A stretch of DNA of 64,000 nt from NCBI RefSeq assembly GCF_004364245.1, contig NZ_SOAV01000012.1:62001-126000 (forward strand), given 5' to 3'. Below are positions 34,305-42,689 of the stretch, piece after piece. The notes below the pieces were generated by a model, which worked only from the letters and a program-made list of their open reading frames with translations, was not told the DNA's origin and did not search any database. The translations under genes were made by a program, and so were the position numbers. Each line of letters starts with the position of its first letter. Position 1 is the first letter of the stretch. The DNA is from Streptomyces sp. BK208 (GTDB lineage: Bacteria > Actinomycetota > Actinomycetes > Streptomycetales > Streptomycetaceae).

Positions 34305-35678
34305 GTGAGCACCGACAGCCCCAAGGACCTCAGCAGGACCGCCTACGACCACCTGTGGATGCACTTCACCCGCATGTCGTCGTACGAGAACGCCCCCGTC
34401 CCCACCATCGTCCGCGGTGAGGGCACCCACATCTACGACGACAAGGGCAAGCGCTACCTCGACGGTCTCGCCGGCCTCTTCGTGGTCCAGGCCGGACACG
34501 GCCGCCAGGAGCTCGCGGAGACCGCCTCGAAGCAGGCGCAGGAGCTCGCCTTCTTCCCGGTGTGGTCCTACGCCCACCCCAAGGCCGTCGAGCTGGCCGA
34601 GCGCCTGGCGAACGAGGCCCCCGGCGACCTCAACAAGGTCTTCTTCACCACCGGCGGCGGCGAGGCGGTCGAGACCGCCTGGAAGCTCGCCAAGCAGTAC
34701 TTCAAGCTGACCGGCAAGCCGACCAAGTACAAGGTCATCTCCCGCGCGGTGGCCTACCACGGCACCCCGCAGGGCGCCCTGTCCATCACCGGCCTGCCCG
34801 CCCTGAAGGCCCCCTTCGAGCCGCTCGTCCCGGGCGCCCACAAGGTGCCGAACACCAACATCTACCGCGCCCCGATCCACGGTGACGACCCCGAGGCCTA
34901 CGGCCGCTGGGCCGCCGACCAGATCGAGCAGCAGATCCTCTTCGAGGGCCCGGACACCGTCGCCGCGGTCTTCCTCGAGCCCGTGCAGAACGCCGGCGGC
35001 TGCTTCCCGCCGCCGCCCGGCTACTTCCAGCGGGTGCGCGAGATCTGCGACCAGTACGACGTGCTGCTCGTCTCGGACGAGGTCATCTGTGCCTTCGGCC
35101 GCCTGGGCACGACCTTCGCCTGTGACAAGTTCGGCTACGTACCGGACATGATCACCTGCGCCAAGGGCATGACCTCGGGCTACTCCCCGATCGGCGCGTG
35201 CATCGTCTCCGACCGTCTGGCCGAGCCGTTCTACCAGGGCGACAACACCTTCCTGCACGGCTACACCTTCGGCGGCCACCCGGTCTCCGCCGCGGTCGGC
35301 ATCGCCAACCTCGACCTGTTCGAGCGCGAGGGCCTCAACCAGCACGTGCTGGACAACGAGGGCGCCTTCCGCGCCACCCTGGAGAAGCTGCACGACCTGC
35401 CGATCGTCGGCGACGTCCGCGGCAACGGCTTCTTCTACGGCATCGAGCTGGTCAAGGACAAGCACACCAAGGAGTCCTTCACCGACGAGGAGACCGAGCG
35501 CGTCCTGTACGGCTTCCTCTCCAAGAAGCTCTTCGAGAACGGCCTGTACTGCCGTGCCGACGACCGCGGCGACCCGGTCATCCAGCTCGCCCCGCCGCTG
35601 ATCTCCAACCAGGAGACCTTCGACGAGATCGAGCAGATCCTGCGCGCCACGCTGACGGAGGCGTGGACGAAGCTCTGA
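34305..35678 (+). CDS. Class III aminotransferase, putrescine/diamine--pyruvate-like
   Basis: A PLP enzyme of 457 aa of the omega-transaminase group. Motifs: TTGGGEAVETAWKLAKQY, SRAVAYHGTPQGAL, the cofactor Asp in VSDEVICAFGR, the Schiff-base Lys in TCAKGMTSGYSP and HGYTFGGHPVSAA. Relatives such as SpuC transfer an amino group from putrescine or cadaverine to pyruvate. It starts two bases after the Lrp stop and is surely cotranscribed with it. With the divergent aldehyde dehydrogenase it could form a putrescine to GABA route parallel to the pot-operon oxidase. The substrate is inferred from context. Confidence 0.9.
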   Translation: MSTDSPKDLSRTAYDHLWMHFTRMSSYENAPVPTIVRGEGTHIYDDKGKRYLDGLAGLFVVQAGHGRQELAETASKQAQELAFFPVWSYAHPKAVELAERLANEAPGDLNKVFFTTGGGEAVETAWKLAKQYFKLTGKPTKYKVISRAVAYHGTPQGALSITGLPALKAPFEPLVPGAHKVPNTNIYRAPIHGDDPEAYGRWAADQIEQQILFEGPDTVAAVFLEPVQNAGGCFPPPPGYFQRVREICDQYDVLLVSDEVICAFGRLGTTFACDKFGYVPDMITCAKGMTSGYSPIGACIVSDRLAEPFYQGDNTFLHGYTFGGHPVSAAVGIANLDLFEREGLNQHVLDNEGAFRATLEKLHDLPIVGDVRGNGFFYGIELVKDKHTKESFTDEETERVLYGFLSKKLFENGLYCRADDRGDPVIQLAPPLISNQETFDEIEQILRATLTEAWTKL

Positions 35679-35931
35679 TCCTCCGTCCGATCGCCCCGGT
35701 CAGACCCCCGGTCCGATCGCACCGGCCGATCACCGGTCGTCCTGTCGGATGATCATCACGGCCCCGGTGCCGCCCGTTCGAGTGAGACACGGCGGCCCGG
35801 GGCGTCGTGCTGTCCGGCCCGTGCGCGGGGACTGCTTAGCGTGCCCAGTGACCGATCGGCCCCGTCTTCGTTCCCCCGGAAGGGGGACGACCCGACCGGG
35901 GAAATACGGATCAGAACCGAGGTGTACGCCC

Positions 35932-36708
35932 ATGGAGGCTCCGCCGGACAACGACGTGCTCTGGGCCCGCGCCCTGCACTTCCAGCACCACGACGGCTCC
36001 CCCGCGCTGCAAGGCGTGTCGCTCGGCGTGCGCGAGGGCGAGATCCTCGCCGTGAGCGGCCCGCGCGGCAGCGGCAAGACCACGCTGCTGCGCTGTCTGT
36101 CCGGCCTGGTCAAGCCGCAGGACGGCGAGGTGTGGTTCAACAGCGTGCCGGTGCACACCATGGGTCCCCTCAGCCGCGAACGGCTGCGCCGCGACCGCTT
36201 CGGCTGGATCGACCCCGCCCCGGCGCTCGTCCCGGAGCTGAACGCCTGGGAGAACGCCGCGCTCCCCCTCATGCTGCGCGGCACCGGCCGGCGCCGGGCC
36301 AAGACCGCGGCCCTGGAGTGGCTGGACCGCCTCGACGTCGGCGGCAAGGCCCGCAGGCGCCCGCACGAACTCCAGCAGGCCGAGCGGCAGCGCGTCTGCA
36401 TCGCCCGCGCGCTCGCCGTCGCCCCGACGGTCCTCTTCGCCGACGAGCCGACGGCCCCCCTGCACCGTGCCGACCGCGCCCACGTGCTGCGGACGCTCAC
36501 CACGGCCGCCCGCTCGCACGGCATCACCGTGCTGCTCGCCACGCACGACGCGCAGACCGCCGCCCTGGCCGACCGCTCGGTGGCGCTGCTCGACGGACGG
36601 CGGGTGCGGACCGTGCACCTCCCCCCGCTCGCCGAGACCACGGTGGCCACGGGTGCCGCCGGGACTCCCGGAACGGAAGGCCGGGCGGCGTGCTCGCTCT
36701 CCGCCTGA
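35932..36708 (+). CDS. ABC transporter ATP-binding protein with degenerate signature
   Basis: A MacB/LolD-like ABC ATPase of 258 aa. Walker A GPRGSGKTTLL, Walker B VLFADEPTA and the switch His in LATHD are present. The signature that should read LSGGQ is LQQAE (HELQQAERQRVCIARAL), and the D-loop region reads PLHRA. Signature loss usually means one altered ATP site, so the protein may work as an asymmetric or regulatory ATPase. GAGGTG lies upstream of the ATG. Its end overlaps the next gene, a large membrane protein that would be its permease partner. Confidence 0.85.
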   Translation: MEAPPDNDVLWARALHFQHHDGSPALQGVSLGVREGEILAVSGPRGSGKTTLLRCLSGLVKPQDGEVWFNSVPVHTMGPLSRERLRRDRFGWIDPAPALVPELNAWENAALPLMLRGTGRRRAKTAALEWLDRLDVGGKARRRPHELQQAERQRVCIARALAVAPTVLFADEPTAPLHRADRAHVLRTLTTAARSHGITVLLATHDAQTAALADRSVALLDGRRVRTVHLPPLAETTVATGAAGTPGTEGRAACSLSA

Positions 36709-38156
36709 CCCGCACCGCCCATCTCGCCGTCCACCTGCGCCGCCTGCTGGTCGCGGTGGCCTCGGCGGGCACGGGCTTCCTGCTGCTGTGCGCCCTCGGC
36801 CACGCGCTGAGCCACCCGGACGCGCCCGGCGCCTCGGCCCTCCGCCTGGCCTGGTGCGCGGCGCCGCTCGCCGCCGCGGTGTACCTCGCGGTCGCCGTGG
36901 CCCGCACCGATCCCGGCACCCGGCCGCGCTCGGGACTGTCGGCGATCGGTCTGGGTCCCGGCCGGCTGATGGCCGTCTCGGCGACGACGACGGCCCTGTC
37001 CGCCGCGCTCGGCTCCGTGGCGGCCCTGCTCGCCTTCCTCCACCTGCGCGGTGACCTGACCGGCGGCCGGCCCTCCGGCCGCGTGGCGGCCGACGCCCTG
37101 GCCGTCGGCCAGTCCCTCCCGGCCCCGGCCGCCCTGACCCTGCTGGTCCTCGTACCGGCCGTCGCCTCGGCCGCGGTCGCCCACACGCTGCGCCCCCGCG
37201 ACCCCCGGCCCGCCACCGGCGCACCCCGCGGCTACGGCCGGTTCGGCGCGTACGGCTGGGGCAAGGCCCGCGAGACCTTCGGCGCCTACGGCCGCTTCGG
37301 CGCCCGCACCGCCCCGGCCGCCGTGACCGCGAACGCCCACACCGCCCTAGCCGCGGACGCTCAGGCCGCCGCAGCCGCGGGCAGTCGTGCCGCCGGGGCG
37401 GCACGGGTGGGCGCGGGCGGCGCCCTGCTCACGCAGGCGGGTGACCCCCATCCCTCCGCCCCGGCGGACGGCGCCACGCACGCGCCGGCCGCCACCGCCC
37501 CGTCGGCCCCGGCGGACGCCATCCCGCAGACGCCGGGCGCGCGCCCCGACCCGGCCCCCCGCCCCCAGAGCCTCACCGCCCTCCCCTGGGGCATCGCCGT
37601 ACTCGCCGCGGGCCTCACCGTCGAGACCTACACCGGCAACGCGTCCGCCGCCCCCGCACCCGGCACCGCCCCCTCCGCCGGCGTCCTGATCGGCTGGGCC
37701 CTCACGGCCCTGGGTCTCGCCCTGGCCGGGCCGGGCCTCACCCACTGGTGCGGCCGCCTGCTCCAGGCCGCCCGGCCCGGCGCGCTGCGCCTGCTGTCCG
37801 GTCGCGTCCTCATGGAGGAGTCGCACCGCGTCGGCCGCCCCCTCGGCGTCGTGGCCGCCGTCGCCGCCGCGGCCTACGTGGCCGCCACGGTGTACGACGG
37901 GGACGGGCCGGCCTTCGGCCCGCTCGCCGGACTGGGCGCCCTCCTCGTGGCCGGCTGCACGGTGGCCACCCTCCTGACCGCCGCCGTCGAGGCCAAGCAC
38001 GCCCGGGCCGACACCACGGACGCCCTGCTGCGGCTGGGCGCGCCCCCGGCGACCCTGCGCGCCGCCGCCGCCGTGCGCGCCGCCGCCCTGCTCGCCCTGT
38101 TCGGTCCGCTGACCCTGCTCGTCGCGGTGCTCGCGGCGCTGCCGCTGGACCACTGA
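36690..38156 (+). CDS. FtsX-like membrane protein, permease partner of the ABC ATPase
   Basis: A membrane protein of 488 aa that overlaps the ATPase gene by 19 nt. Four hydrophobic segments lie in the N-terminal 180 residues and four or five after residue 290, as in FtsX/MacB-type permeases. Between them is a long Ala/Pro/Gly-rich linker (about 190-290) with repeats such as YGRFGAYGWG and YGRFGARTAP. This is very low complexity and probably disordered. The GTG start is supported by GAAGG upstream. Substrate unknown; peptide or lipid export is typical for this class. Confidence 0.75.
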   Translation: MLALRLTRTAHLAVHLRRLLVAVASAGTGFLLLCALGHALSHPDAPGASALRLAWCAAPLAAAVYLAVAVARTDPGTRPRSGLSAIGLGPGRLMAVSATTTALSAALGSVAALLAFLHLRGDLTGGRPSGRVAADALAVGQSLPAPAALTLLVLVPAVASAAVAHTLRPRDPRPATGAPRGYGRFGAYGWGKARETFGAYGRFGARTAPAAVTANAHTALAADAQAAAAAGSRAAGAARVGAGGALLTQAGDPHPSAPADGATHAPAATAPSAPADAIPQTPGARPDPAPRPQSLTALPWGIAVLAAGLTVETYTGNASAAPAPGTAPSAGVLIGWALTALGLALAGPGLTHWCGRLLQAARPGALRLLSGRVLMEESHRVGRPLGVVAAVAAAAYVAATVYDGDGPAFGPLAGLGALLVAGCTVATLLTAAVEAKHARADTTDALLRLGAPPATLRAAAAVRAAALLALFGPLTLLVAVLAALPLDH

Positions 38157-38273
38157 GCGGCGCGAAACTCTTTTCGGGAAAGTCCGCCGAGCGCCGATGA
38201 CTTCCGGAGCCGTCCCCCGTCTACCTCTTCGAACGGCACGACATCGGCAGCACCTCGAACGGGAGAGACCCCC

Positions 38274-38681
38274 ATGTACCAGCAGATGATCTTCGTGAAC
38301 CTGGCCACCGGCGACCTCGACGCCGCCAAGAAGTTCTTCACCGGACTGGGCTGGGAACTCAACGCCCAGTTCAGCGACGACTCCACCGCCTCGTTCCCGG
38401 TGAGCGACACCATCGTCGTGATGGTCCACACGCCGCAGAAGTACCGCCAGTTCACGAAGAAGGACATCGCCGACTCGACGCAGTCCAGCGAGGTGCTGAT
38501 CGCACTGAGCGCCGAGAGCCGCGAGAAGGTCGACGAGCTGGTGGAGAAGGCGGTCGCGGCCGGCGGTTCGGTCTCCGGCGAGACCCAGGACCACGGCTTC
38601 ATGTACGGCCGGGCCTTCGACGACGTCGACGGCCACACCTTCGAGGTCGTGTGGATGGACCCGGCGGCGGTCCAGGGCTGA
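38274..38681 (+). CDS. VOC-family (glyoxalase-like) protein
   Basis: A small soluble protein of 135 aa with the paired beta-alpha-beta-beta-beta fold pattern (QQMIFVNLATGDLDAAKKFF and FMYGRAFDDVDGHTFEVVWMD). Metal ligands for a true glyoxalase I are not complete: the first strand lacks His. It is more likely a member of the PhnB-like/DUF subgroup. GGGAGAGA precedes the ATG. It stands as a single gene; the function is unknown. Confidence 0.88.
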   Translation: MYQQMIFVNLATGDLDAAKKFFTGLGWELNAQFSDDSTASFPVSDTIVVMVHTPQKYRQFTKKDIADSTQSSEVLIALSAESREKVDELVEKAVAAGGSVSGETQDHGFMYGRAFDDVDGHTFEVVWMDPAAVQG

Positions 38682-38707
38682 CCGGGGCGCATGCCTAGCA
38701 TGGGCGG

Positions 38708-39874
38708 GTGGATCCGATACCCGCCCAGCGCAGGGCCCGGCCAGAGCACGGGCCGCTGTCCCAGTTCCAGTCCCACCACGCCTCCCACGACCGCGAGATC
38801 GAGAGCCTCGACGCATTCGACGCCGTCGTCTCGGCGCACGGCTCCCTCGCCCGTCACCGCGTCCAGGCCGTCGACCTGACGGGCCGTACGGACGTCCTGC
38901 TCGCCACGGACACCGAGGGGGCCGTCTTCCTCGGCTGCCCGATGGACCCGGGTGCCGCCGCCCGGGTGCGCGCCGCCGGCGCCCTGGTCTTCCCGCCCGT
39001 ACCGGGCCTCCCGTTCGACCCCTACCGGGGCCACGTCTACTCCCCCGGCGAGCTGTTCGCCCGTCTCGGCGAGGGCTACCCGGCGACACCGGACGCCCTG
39101 GCCTACGACTGGTTCCAGCAGACCAGGGCCGACGGGGACGTGTTCGCCTCCATGCTGCGCGCCATTCACGACGACTCGGTCTCGGACGCCCTGGACGAAC
39201 TCGTCGCCGGGGACCGGGTGGTGGGCGTCATGGGCGGCCACGCCATGGCCCGGGGCACCGTGGAGTACGCGGGGGCCGCGCGCCTGGGCCGTGAACTGGC
39301 CCGCGCCGGGCTCACGGTGGCAACGGGCGGCGGCCCGGGCGCGATGGAGGCGGCCAACCTCGGGGCGTACGCCGCCCCCTTCGCGGACGGCATGCTGGAC
39401 GACGCCCTGACGCTGCTCGCCAAGGTCACCTCGTTCACACCGTCGGTCACCGACTGGGCGCGGGCCGCGTTCGAGGTGCGCGAACGCTGGCCCGGCGGCG
39501 GGGCGTCGGTCGGCATCCCAACCTGGTTCTACGGCCACGAGCCGCCCAACGCCTTCGCCGCGCACATCGCCAAGTACTTCGCCAACGCCACCCGCGAGGA
39601 CGGCCTGCTGGCCCGCTCCACCGCGGGCGTGGTGTTCCTGCCGGGCGCGGCCGGCACCCTGCAGGAGATCTTCGACAACGCGACGCCCAACTACTACGAG
39701 TCGCGCGGCGAACCCACCCCGATGGTGCTCGTGGACCGGGAGCACTGGACCAGGACGCTGCCCGCGTGGCCGCTGCTGCGGTCGCTCGCCAAGGGGCGGG
39801 CGATGGAGTCCCGGATCGCGTTGGTCGACCGGATCGAGGAGGCGCCCGAGGCGCTGAAACGCGTCGGCGGTTAA
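38708..39874 (+). CDS. LOG-family Rossmann protein (lysine decarboxylase-like name)
   Basis: A soluble protein of 388 aa. The C-terminal two thirds match the LOG/TIGR00725-like fold: VGVMGGHAMARG, ATGGGPGAMEAAN, and PGAAGTLQEIFD in place of the PGGxGTxxE motif. Small LOG enzymes release cytokinin bases or cleave nucleotide monophosphates. This long form has an extra N-terminal domain of about 170 residues of unknown role. The GTG follows the VOC stop by 26 nt. The Gly to Ala change in the catalytic loop is worth noting when guessing activity. Confidence 0.82.
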   Translation: MDPIPAQRRARPEHGPLSQFQSHHASHDREIESLDAFDAVVSAHGSLARHRVQAVDLTGRTDVLLATDTEGAVFLGCPMDPGAAARVRAAGALVFPPVPGLPFDPYRGHVYSPGELFARLGEGYPATPDALAYDWFQQTRADGDVFASMLRAIHDDSVSDALDELVAGDRVVGVMGGHAMARGTVEYAGAARLGRELARAGLTVATGGGPGAMEAANLGAYAAPFADGMLDDALTLLAKVTSFTPSVTDWARAAFEVRERWPGGGASVGIPTWFYGHEPPNAFAAHIAKYFANATREDGLLARSTAGVVFLPGAAGTLQEIFDNATPNYYESRGEPTPMVLVDREHWTRTLPAWPLLRSLAKGRAMESRIALVDRIEEAPEALKRVGG

Positions 39875-39912
39875 TAAGAAGGCAAAGTCAACGTCCGTGG
39901 CGGGCATATGCG

Positions 39913-39940
39913 TTGACACTTCTTACGCGCCGCTTATAGA
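39913..39940 (+). promoter_or_regulatory. Vegetative-type promoter for the LAETG protein gene
   Basis: A consensus TTGACA and TATAGA with 16 bp spacing in an unusually AT-rich patch. The predicted start near 39947 gives a leader of about 84 nt. Confidence 0.75.
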
Positions 39941-40030
39941 CCTGTGAGGCTCATGGGTGTGCTGATGCCGCGCCATCGAGCGTCGGCACTCTCTCCACCC
40001 CCCGCATCCGCGCTCCCGTAAAGGACAAAC

Positions 40031-40735
40031 GTGGCAGCCCTGTCCATAATCAGCCGTACGGCATCACGCCGTGGCGTCCGCGCCCTCGGCGTCGTCGCCG
40101 CCTCCGCGGCCCTGGCGCTCAGCGCCTCGGGTTCCGCCCTCGCCTGCAACATCGGCGAGTTCTCCGCCGAAGCCATCTGCGACGGGGACAACGGTGTCAT
40201 CACCGTCACCGACGTGGACCCCGCCGGCGTCCCGGCCACCGTCACCGTCACCCTGAAGAGCACCGGCGAGCAGGTCGGCCAGGAGACGGTCAAGGGCTCC
40301 AAGGAGGGCACCACCGTCTCCTTCGCCGTGGACTGGAAGCCGAACACCGAGTACCGCGTGCACGTCAAGGCCGACCGGTACGTCGACGAGTACATCAAGC
40401 CGGACGTCACGACCCCGTCGACCCCGTGCAAGACCGAGGAGACCCCGTCTCCGACGCCGACCCCGTCGGAGAGCTCCTCCACCCCGTCCGACGAGTCCCC
40501 GGCGCCCGAGCCGTCCACGTCGGCGCCCGCTCCGTCGCAGCCGGAGAGCAGCGCCCCGGCGGCCGCGCCGAGCGAGAACGCCCCGTCCCCTGCGGCCGGT
40601 GACTCCAACCTCGCCGAGACCGGTGCCAACTCCAACACCGGCATGATCGCCGGTATCGCGGCGGCCCTGGTCGTCGTCGGTGGCGGCGCCGTCTTCTTCG
40701 GCCTGCGCCGTCGCGGAGCGAACAGCAACGGCTGA
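40031..40735 (+). CDS. LAETG-anchored cell wall protein (sortase substrate)
   Basis: A secreted, wall-anchored protein of 234 aa. It has a signal peptide of about 38 residues (ending SGSALA), a beta-rich domain (about 40-130: VITVTDVDPAGVPATVTVTL), a Ser/Pro/Thr stalk and the sorting signal LAETG at about 197-201, followed by a hydrophobic helix and the positive tail RRRGANSNG. LAxTG is the class E sortase motif used in Streptomyces. Two Cys in the domain (ACN and ICDG) may form a disulfide. A strong promoter and AGGA ribosome site suggest high expression. No sortase gene is in the window. Confidence 0.92.
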   Translation: MAALSIISRTASRRGVRALGVVAASAALALSASGSALACNIGEFSAEAICDGDNGVITVTDVDPAGVPATVTVTLKSTGEQVGQETVKGSKEGTTVSFAVDWKPNTEYRVHVKADRYVDEYIKPDVTTPSTPCKTEETPSPTPTPSESSSTPSDESPAPEPSTSAPAPSQPESSAPAAAPSENAPSPAAGDSNLAETGANSNTGMIAGIAAALVVVGGGAVFFGLRRRGANSNG

Positions 40736-40760
40736 CGCCCGCACCCCGCTCGCGCACCGC

Positions 40761-40791
40761 GGTGGCCCGTCCCTTTCCGGGACGGGCCACC
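40761..40791. terminator. Bidirectional hairpin terminator
   Basis: A perfect 13 bp stem GGTGGCCCGTCCC/GGGACGGGCCACC with loop TTTCC, shared by the convergent wall-protein and mycothiol-enzyme genes. Confidence 0.9.
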
Positions 40792-40797
40792 GTCGTG

Positions 40798-41634
40798 TCA
40801 GCCGAACGAGGTCCGCTCCAGCCAGAACTCCAGCAACTCCCGCTCCCCGAGCACCTCGAGACCGGGGGCGTCCAGCGGCAGCCTGCGGTAGAAGGCGAGC
40901 AGGACGTCCGTAAGAGGCCCCCGCAGAGCGACGGTCGCCTTCTCGTGGCCGCGGCGCCAGGTGAAGCCGTCCTCACCGAACTCGATCGTCCTCCCCCAGC
41001 CTTCGGCCGGGGGGACCCCCACCTCGCTTCGCTCGGCGTTCGGCCCGGGAGCCGCGTCGGTGGCGTGCAGATGGATGCTCAGGCCGGGCCCGCGCAGTTC
41101 GCCGGCCTCGGGGTCCGTGCCGGTCCGCTGCGCGAAGCGCACGAGCTCGAGCCACTCGTCGATCGCGTCGGCGGCCACGTCCGGCGCGACCCGGTAGGGC
41201 CGTCCGGCGGTGAGGACGGCGTCCGCGCGGTGGACGGTGACCTCGTGCGTCATCCGGCGCGCCCAGAAGCCCGCGTCGTGCCTCGGGCCCCACGACCACA
41301 CCTTCGCGTCCGGCCCGGCCTCGCGCAGCGCGCCGACGACCGTGTCGCCCGACTCCGCCAGCCAGGCGCCCAGTGCGCCGGCGTCGTTCCGGGCATCGGG
41401 CCCTGCCGCGCCCGGCACCCGCTCGTCGGGGACGTCCTCCCGGGCCCGGGTGCGCACCAGCAGAGCCGCCCACCGCAGGGCGCCACCCGTGTGCCGGACC
41501 AGGTCCTCCAAGGACCAGTCCGGGCAGGTCGGGACGGTGGCGCAGAGGTCGGTGCCGGAGACCACCAGGTCCCTCAACTGCCGGACCTGGTGGGCGATCT
41601 CGTCGCAGTAGCGCTCGTGTGCCGGTGACGTCAT
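40798..41634 (-). CDS. Maleylpyruvate isomerase-family (DinB fold) mycothiol-dependent protein
   Basis: A soluble protein of 278 aa. The four-helix DinB-like domain shows VPTCPDWSLEDLVRHTGGALRW and the His-rich MTHEVTVHRADAVL, positions that bind metal and mycothiol in the family. The C-terminal MDMPI_C domain follows. Residues near 210-226 (SEVGVPPAEGWGR) come from a short palindromic DNA element inserted in frame. The second of two possible ATGs was chosen because AGGA lies eight bases before it. The substrate is unknown; the family handles small electrophiles in mycothiol-containing actinobacteria. Confidence 0.85.
   Translation of the reverse strand: MTSPAHERYCDEIAHQVRQLRDLVVSGTDLCATVPTCPDWSLEDLVRHTGGALRWAALLVRTRAREDVPDERVPGAAGPDARNDAGALGAWLAESGDTVVGALREAGPDAKVWSWGPRHDAGFWARRMTHEVTVHRADAVLTAGRPYRVAPDVAADAIDEWLELVRFAQRTGTDPEAGELRGPGLSIHLHATDAAPGPNAERSEVGVPPAEGWGRTIEFGEDGFTWRRGHEKATVALRGPLTDVLLAFYRRLPLDAPGLEVLGERELLEFWLERTSFG
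40991..41040. repeat. Short palindromic element within coding sequence
   Basis: The stretch CTCCCCCAGCCTTCGGCC then GGGGGGACCCCCACCTCG has nested GC-rich dyads. It resembles REP-like sequences I recall as scattered in Streptomyces genomes. It keeps the reading frame of the surrounding gene. A related element lies at 44873. Confidence 0.6.
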
Positions 41635-41659
41635 GCCGGGCATCCTAGAAGCGGGACGA

Positions 41660-42688
41660 TCACCCGAGCACGACGATTTCCGCCCCGTCGAACTCCACCC
41701 CGACCGCGTCCCCGACCTCCGGCGCGTCCCGCAGTGCGCACGCCGCCTCCAGGCGGGGCGCGTCCTGCGGCTGGAGGTGCACGGCGACGTGGGTGCCGCG
41801 GAAGGTGCGGGCCGTGACCGTGCAGCGCAGGCCCTCGTCGGCGAGGACGACGCGGACCCCGGCCGGCCGTACGAGCACCGTCCGCGTGCCCTGCGGGGCG
41901 CCCTCGGGGACCGGCACCTTGCCCCACGGGGTGTCCGCGGCCTGTCCGGTGACGGACGCCTCGGCCACGTTGTCGAAGCCGAGGAAGCGGGCCACGAAGG
42001 CGTCGGCGGGCCGCTGCCACACCTCCAGGGGCGTCCCCGACTGGGCGATCCGCCCCTCCCGCATCACCACGACCCGGTCGGCGAGCGCGAACGCCTCGCC
42101 CTGGTCGTGCGTCACGGCGAGCACCGTGGTGCCCAACCGCCCGAACAGCTCCCGGAGTTCGACCACGAGACGCTCCCGCAGCGAGCGGTCCAGCTGGCCG
42201 AGCGGCTCGTCCAGCATCAGCAGCCGGGGGCGGGGCGCGAGGGCGCGGGCCAGCGCCACCCGCTGCTGCTCCCCGCCGGAGAGCGCGGCGACGGACCGGC
42301 GGGCGGCGCCCGGCAGTCCGACCAGTTCCAGCAACTCCGCCACCCGCGTCCGCTGCTCGGTCCGGGACGCGCCGCGCATCCGTGGTCCGAAGGCGACGTT
42401 CCCGGCCACGTCGCGCTGCGGGAACAGCTGGTGGTCCTGGAACATCAGCCCGAGCTCACGCCGGTGCGCGGGCACTCCCGACTGATCCCGCCCGTCCAGC
42501 GTCACCCGTCCGGCGTCCAGCGGCTGGAGTCCGGCGACCGCCCGCAGCAGCGTCGACTTGCCGCTGCCGCTGGGCCCGAGCACGCACACCACCTCGTGCT
42601 CGGCGACCTCGAGGTCGACGGCGTCGAGCACGGCCCGCCCACCGAAGCGGACGGTGGCGCCTTCAAGACCCAGCAGGCTCGGCGGCAT
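41660..42688 (-). CDS. thiQ: Thiamine-type ABC transporter ATPase
   Basis: An ABC ATPase of 342 aa. Walker A GPSGSGKST, Q loop FQDHQLFPQ, signature LSGGEQQRVALARAL, Walker B LLMLDEPLGQLD and switch His VTHDQGEA are all intact. About 110 C-terminal residues form a TOBE domain, which is longer than enterobacterial ThiQ and more like FbpC-type ATPases. It begins one nucleotide after the thiP stop with GGGGAG before the ATG. The thiamine assignment rests on the TPP riboswitch at the head of the operon, not on this protein. Confidence 0.88.
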   Translation of the reverse strand: MPPSLLGLEGATVRFGGRAVLDAVDLEVAEHEVVCVLGPSGSGKSTLLRAVAGLQPLDAGRVTLDGRDQSGVPAHRRELGLMFQDHQLFPQRDVAGNVAFGPRMRGASRTEQRTRVAELLELVGLPGAARRSVAALSGGEQQRVALARALAPRPRLLMLDEPLGQLDRSLRERLVVELRELFGRLGTTVLAVTHDQGEAFALADRVVVMREGRIAQSGTPLEVWQRPADAFVARFLGFDNVAEASVTGQAADTPWGKVPVPEGAPQGTRTVLVRPAGVRVVLADEGLRCTVTARTFRGTHVAVHLQPQDAPRLEAACALRDAPEVGDAVGVEFDGAEIVVLG

Positions 42689-42689
42689 G

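Noticed and set aside
35679..35931. Operator or repeat array in the CCGATCG-rich spacer
   Set aside because: Several CCGATCGC/ACCGG fragments recur but without constant period or symmetry, so no feature is claimed.
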